Source of the DNA: Pseudomonas sp. | GTDB lineage: Bacteria > Pseudomonadota > Gammaproteobacteria > Pseudomonadales > Pseudomonadaceae | Assembly (NCBI GenBank): GCA_003527165.1 | Contig: DPSI01000420.1 | Span: 1 to 6,001, forward strand | DNA length: 6,001 nt | Reading direction: 5' to 3' | Shown: piece after piece, positions 5,029-6,001 of the stretch | Numbering within the stretch: the stretch's first letter is position 1 | Layout of the letters: each line of letters starts with the position of its first letter | Position numbers and translations under genes: made by a program | The notes under the pieces: model-generated | The model's database searches: none | What the model was told of the DNA's origin: nothing | The model's input: the letters and a program-made list of their open reading frames with translations, nothing else

Positions 5029-6001
5029 TTACTGGACGGCTTCGATGCGCTTGATCAGCTCGGCATAAGGCGCGCCGTATTTCTCGCGTACCGGAGCAGT
5101 GGCATCGTAAAAGGGCTTCTTGTCCACTTCGATGAACGTCACGCCTTCTTCCTTGAGCTTGGCTTCGCTGCTGGCGGTCTTCTCATCCCACAGACGGCGC
5201 TCTTCCATCTGTGCTTCCTTGGCGTACTTCTTGACGATCTCCTGCTGCTCGGGGGTGAGCTTGTTCCAGGTCGCTTTGGAGATCACGATCGGCTCGGGGA
5301 GAATCAGGTGGCCGGTCAACGAGTAATTCTTTGCGGCGCGGAAGTGGTTGTGCTCGAGCATGGTTGGCGGGTTGTTCTCAGCGCCATCGACCACACCGGT
5401 CTGCAAGGCGCTGAAAATCTCGCCCGTGTTCATCGCCACGCCCTGCGCGCCCATGGCGTTCAAGGTGTCGATGAACAGCGGGTTCCCCATCACGCGAATC
5501 TTCATGCCCTTGAGGTCTTCCAGGTTGCGCACCGGCTCCTTGGTGTAGAGGTTGCGCACGCCGCCATCCATCCAGGCCAGTCCGACCATGTTGAATTCGG
5601 AGTTGGTGATCTTGTCGAGGATTTCCTGCCCGATCTCTCCGTCGATGACTTTGCGCATGTGTTCATGGTCACGGAACACGAAGGGCATGTTGAATGCGTT
5701 GACGTCGGGTACGACCGGTCCGAGCGTGCCAAGACTGACGCGGGTCATTTGCACCGCACCGACCTGCACCTGCTCCACGACCTCCTTCTCCGAGCCAAGC
5801 ACGCCGCCCGAGAACATGCGGAACGTGAGCTCACCGTTGGTAGCGTCCTCAATCTTCTTGTCCATGTTCTCCTGAGCCACGACGGTCGGGTAACCGGCAG
5901 GGTGGATCTCGGCGATCTTGAGTGTCATGGCTGCGTGGGCTGCACTCGACAGGCAGAAGGCGAGGGGAAGTGCAGCGACGAGCAACTTGCGTTTGAAGCT
6001 C
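5029..6001 (-). CDS. dctP: TRAP transporter substrate-binding protein DctP (5' end outside window)
   Basis: This is the periplasmic solute-binding subunit that captures an organic acid and delivers it to DctQM. The frame is open to the window edge. An in-frame TTG at 5985 could be read as a start, but upstream codons give S-F-K-R-K before L-L-V-A-A, a typical basic signal-peptide lead, so the real start lies just past 6001. The signal peptide ends near AAHA (15-18 counted from 5985) and the mature part starts AMTLKIAEIHPAGYP. Family features are GELTFRMFSGGVLGSEKE (51-68), KIRVMGNPLF (162-171) with the conserved carboxylate-binding Arg (R164), and EIFSALQTGVVDGAENN (189-205). About 300 mature residues is normal. 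The GAENN...YSLTGHL region recalls sugar-acid-binding members, so hexuronate or aldarate is a weak guess; C4-dicarboxylate is the alternative. Confidence 0.93.
   Translation of the reverse strand, partial: SFKRKLLVAALPLAFCLSSAAHAAMTLKIAEIHPAGYPTVVAQENMDKKIEDATNGELTFRMFSGGVLGSEKEVVEQVQVGAVQMTRVSLGTLGPVVPDVNAFNMPFVFRDHEHMRKVIDGEIGQEILDKITNSEFNMVGLAWMDGGVRNLYTKEPVRNLEDLKGMKIRVMGNPLFIDTLNAMGAQGVAMNTGEIFSALQTGVVDGAENNPPTMLEHNHFRAAKNYSLTGHLILPEPIVISKATWNKLTPEQQEIVKKYAKEAQMEERRLWDEKTASSEAKLKEEGVTFIEVDKKPFYDATAPVREKYGAPYAELIKRIEAVQ

Overview
The window looks like chromosome from a GC-rich gammaproteobacterium, most likely Pseudomonas or a close relative. The basis is codon use, the lipoprotein and FadR-type regulator styles, and a GTAG-headed REP-like palindrome. 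This is judgement from the sequence, not a database match. The leftmost ~470 bases are visibly poorer in GC than the rest and read like the edge of accessory DNA.

Left edge (1-553). Two small leftward reading frames overlap by ATGA: a 56-residue protein (104-274) and the start of a second protein (1-107). The second runs off the window through a CCCCGA hexamer repeat that reads as Pro-Asp repeats. To their right come three GGGGTA direct repeats (380-415), a tRNA/tmRNA-like 3' end ending in CCA with no matching 5' half (471-492), and a strong rightward intrinsic terminator (531-553). Together these resemble the end of an element integrated at a tRNA or tmRNA gene.

Small-gene region (554-1857). 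A lysine-free, aromatic-free acidic protein (671-940, +) is followed by a 16-bp tandem repeat and a small outer-membrane lipoprotein (1208-1459, +). A small exported protein with an HCPMDM motif (1531-1770, -) converges on the lipoprotein gene.

Regulator and transport region (1858-6001). A GntR/FadR-family (FCD) regulator on + (1930-2688) has a candidate autoregulatory operator just upstream. It converges on a leftward block: dctP (cut by the window end), dctQ, dctM, then an EamA-family exporter. DctP, DctQ and DctM would form a TRAP transporter for an organic acid, with the FCD regulator as a plausible controller sensing the substrate or a product.

The most striking observation is dctM. Its reading frame is only 151 codons where the family has about 425. 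Its first ~133 residues are normal DctM N terminus and its last ~16 look like the DctM C terminus, and a good terminator follows the stop. This is best read as an in-frame internal deletion of roughly 275 codons, which would leave dctP and dctQ without a functional membrane channel unless another DctM serves them.
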